Shown here: positions 29,078-29,145 of the stretch, in pieces
Numbering within the stretch: position 1 is the first letter of the stretch
Layout of the letters: each line of letters opens with the position of its first letter
Assembly: GCA_038232055.1 (NCBI GenBank)
Contig: JBBSIN010000028.1
Coordinates: 1-29,145, forward strand
Direction of reading: 5' to 3'
Source of the DNA: JBBSIN01 sp038232055
Lineage (GTDB): Bacteria; Actinomycetota; Actinomycetes; JADGOV01
DNA: 29,145 nucleotides
Notes under the pieces: model-generated
Seen by the model: only the letters and a program-made list of their open reading frames with translations
What the model was told of the DNA's origin: nothing
The model's database searches: none
Made by a program: the position numbers and the translations under genes

Positions 29078-29145
29078 TCAGCCTCGGCCGCCGCTGCGCT
29101 CCGGAAGCAGCCGGCCGAGGCGCCGGCGCCGCCAGTAGCGCTCGA
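29078..29145 (-). CDS. Possible C-terminal end of an unidentified gene (window edge)
   Basis: On the minus strand a frame enters from the right edge and ends with TGA at 29080-29078, giving ERYWRRRRLGRLLPERSGGRG. Third codon positions are almost all G or C, as in the local genes, and the stop lies 36 bp before the crp start. The tail is too short to recognise, and one other minus-strand frame is also open here. Confidence 0.25.
   Translation of the reverse strand, partial: ERYWRRRRLGRLLPERSGGRG
29081..29121. repeat. 10-bp perfect inverted repeat upstream of crp
   Basis: GCCTCGGCCG (29081-29090) and CGGCCGAGGC (29112-29121) pair perfectly around 21 nt. On the minus strand the structure lies just before a TGA and about 40 bp before crp. 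It could be a terminator of the upstream gene or a structure in the crp leader. Confidence 0.55.

Overview
The window looks like chromosomal DNA of a free-living, high-GC Gram-positive actinobacterium. The evidence is strong G/C preference at third codon positions, frequent GTG starts, two WhiB-family Fe-S regulators, a GlxR/Crp-type regulator, and gene order on the right side that matches the conserved actinobacterial block crp - metallo-beta-lactamase - RidA - DUF4177 - two Get3/ArsA-like ATPases - whiB4/wblA - PASTA penicillin-binding protein (Rv3676 to Rv3682 in Mycobacterium tuberculosis, from memory). I found no rRNA, tRNA, CRISPR array, intact insertion sequence or prophage.

Left part (1-7590): a truncated amidohydrolase, a small antibiotic-biosynthesis-monooxygenase-fold protein and a glyoxalase-fold protein come first. 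A non-coding stretch with a long inverted repeat follows. Then come two convergent MFS transporters (a 14-helix drug exporter type and a 12-helix type) and a large membrane-anchored GGDEF-EAL protein for cyclic di-GMP turnover.

Middle part (7593-12764): a kinase-fold protein without a usable P-loop diverges from a MarR regulator with its own operator and an apparently leaderless promoter. Next is a tightly packed plus-strand cluster: lipoprotein (frameshifted), Nramp-like metal transporter with non-canonical metal motifs, PRC-barrel-like protein, second PRC-barrel-like protein (frameshifted by a 5-bp tandem duplication), a 32-residue single-helix membrane protein and a short-chain dehydrogenase. 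This is the least familiar unit here and my best candidate for an undescribed transport or regulatory module.

Phenylacetate part (12761-18571): paaABCDE (ring-1,2-epoxidase of phenylacetyl-CoA) runs on the minus strand with start/stop overlaps, followed by an AlkZ-like winged-helix gene and an M15 peptidase lipoprotein. The divergent paaR-paaI pair is separated from paaA by only 49 bp, holding overlapping divergent -10 boxes and a perfect 14-bp palindrome that fits a PaaR operator.

Right part (18583-29145): ponA2-type PASTA penicillin-binding protein, divergent wblA/whiB4, the two-gene Get3-like ATPase operon, an SPFH/slipin protein, a second WhiB, DUF4177, RidA, MerR, NUDIX, metallo-beta-lactamase and crp. 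The slipin/WhiB and MerR/NUDIX pairs are additions relative to the mycobacterial order as I remember it. Two patterns recur across the window: tail-to-tail gene pairs whose two stop codons lie inside a shared inverted repeat, and a TAnnnT box placed exactly 6 nt before a start codon, suggesting leaderless mRNAs.
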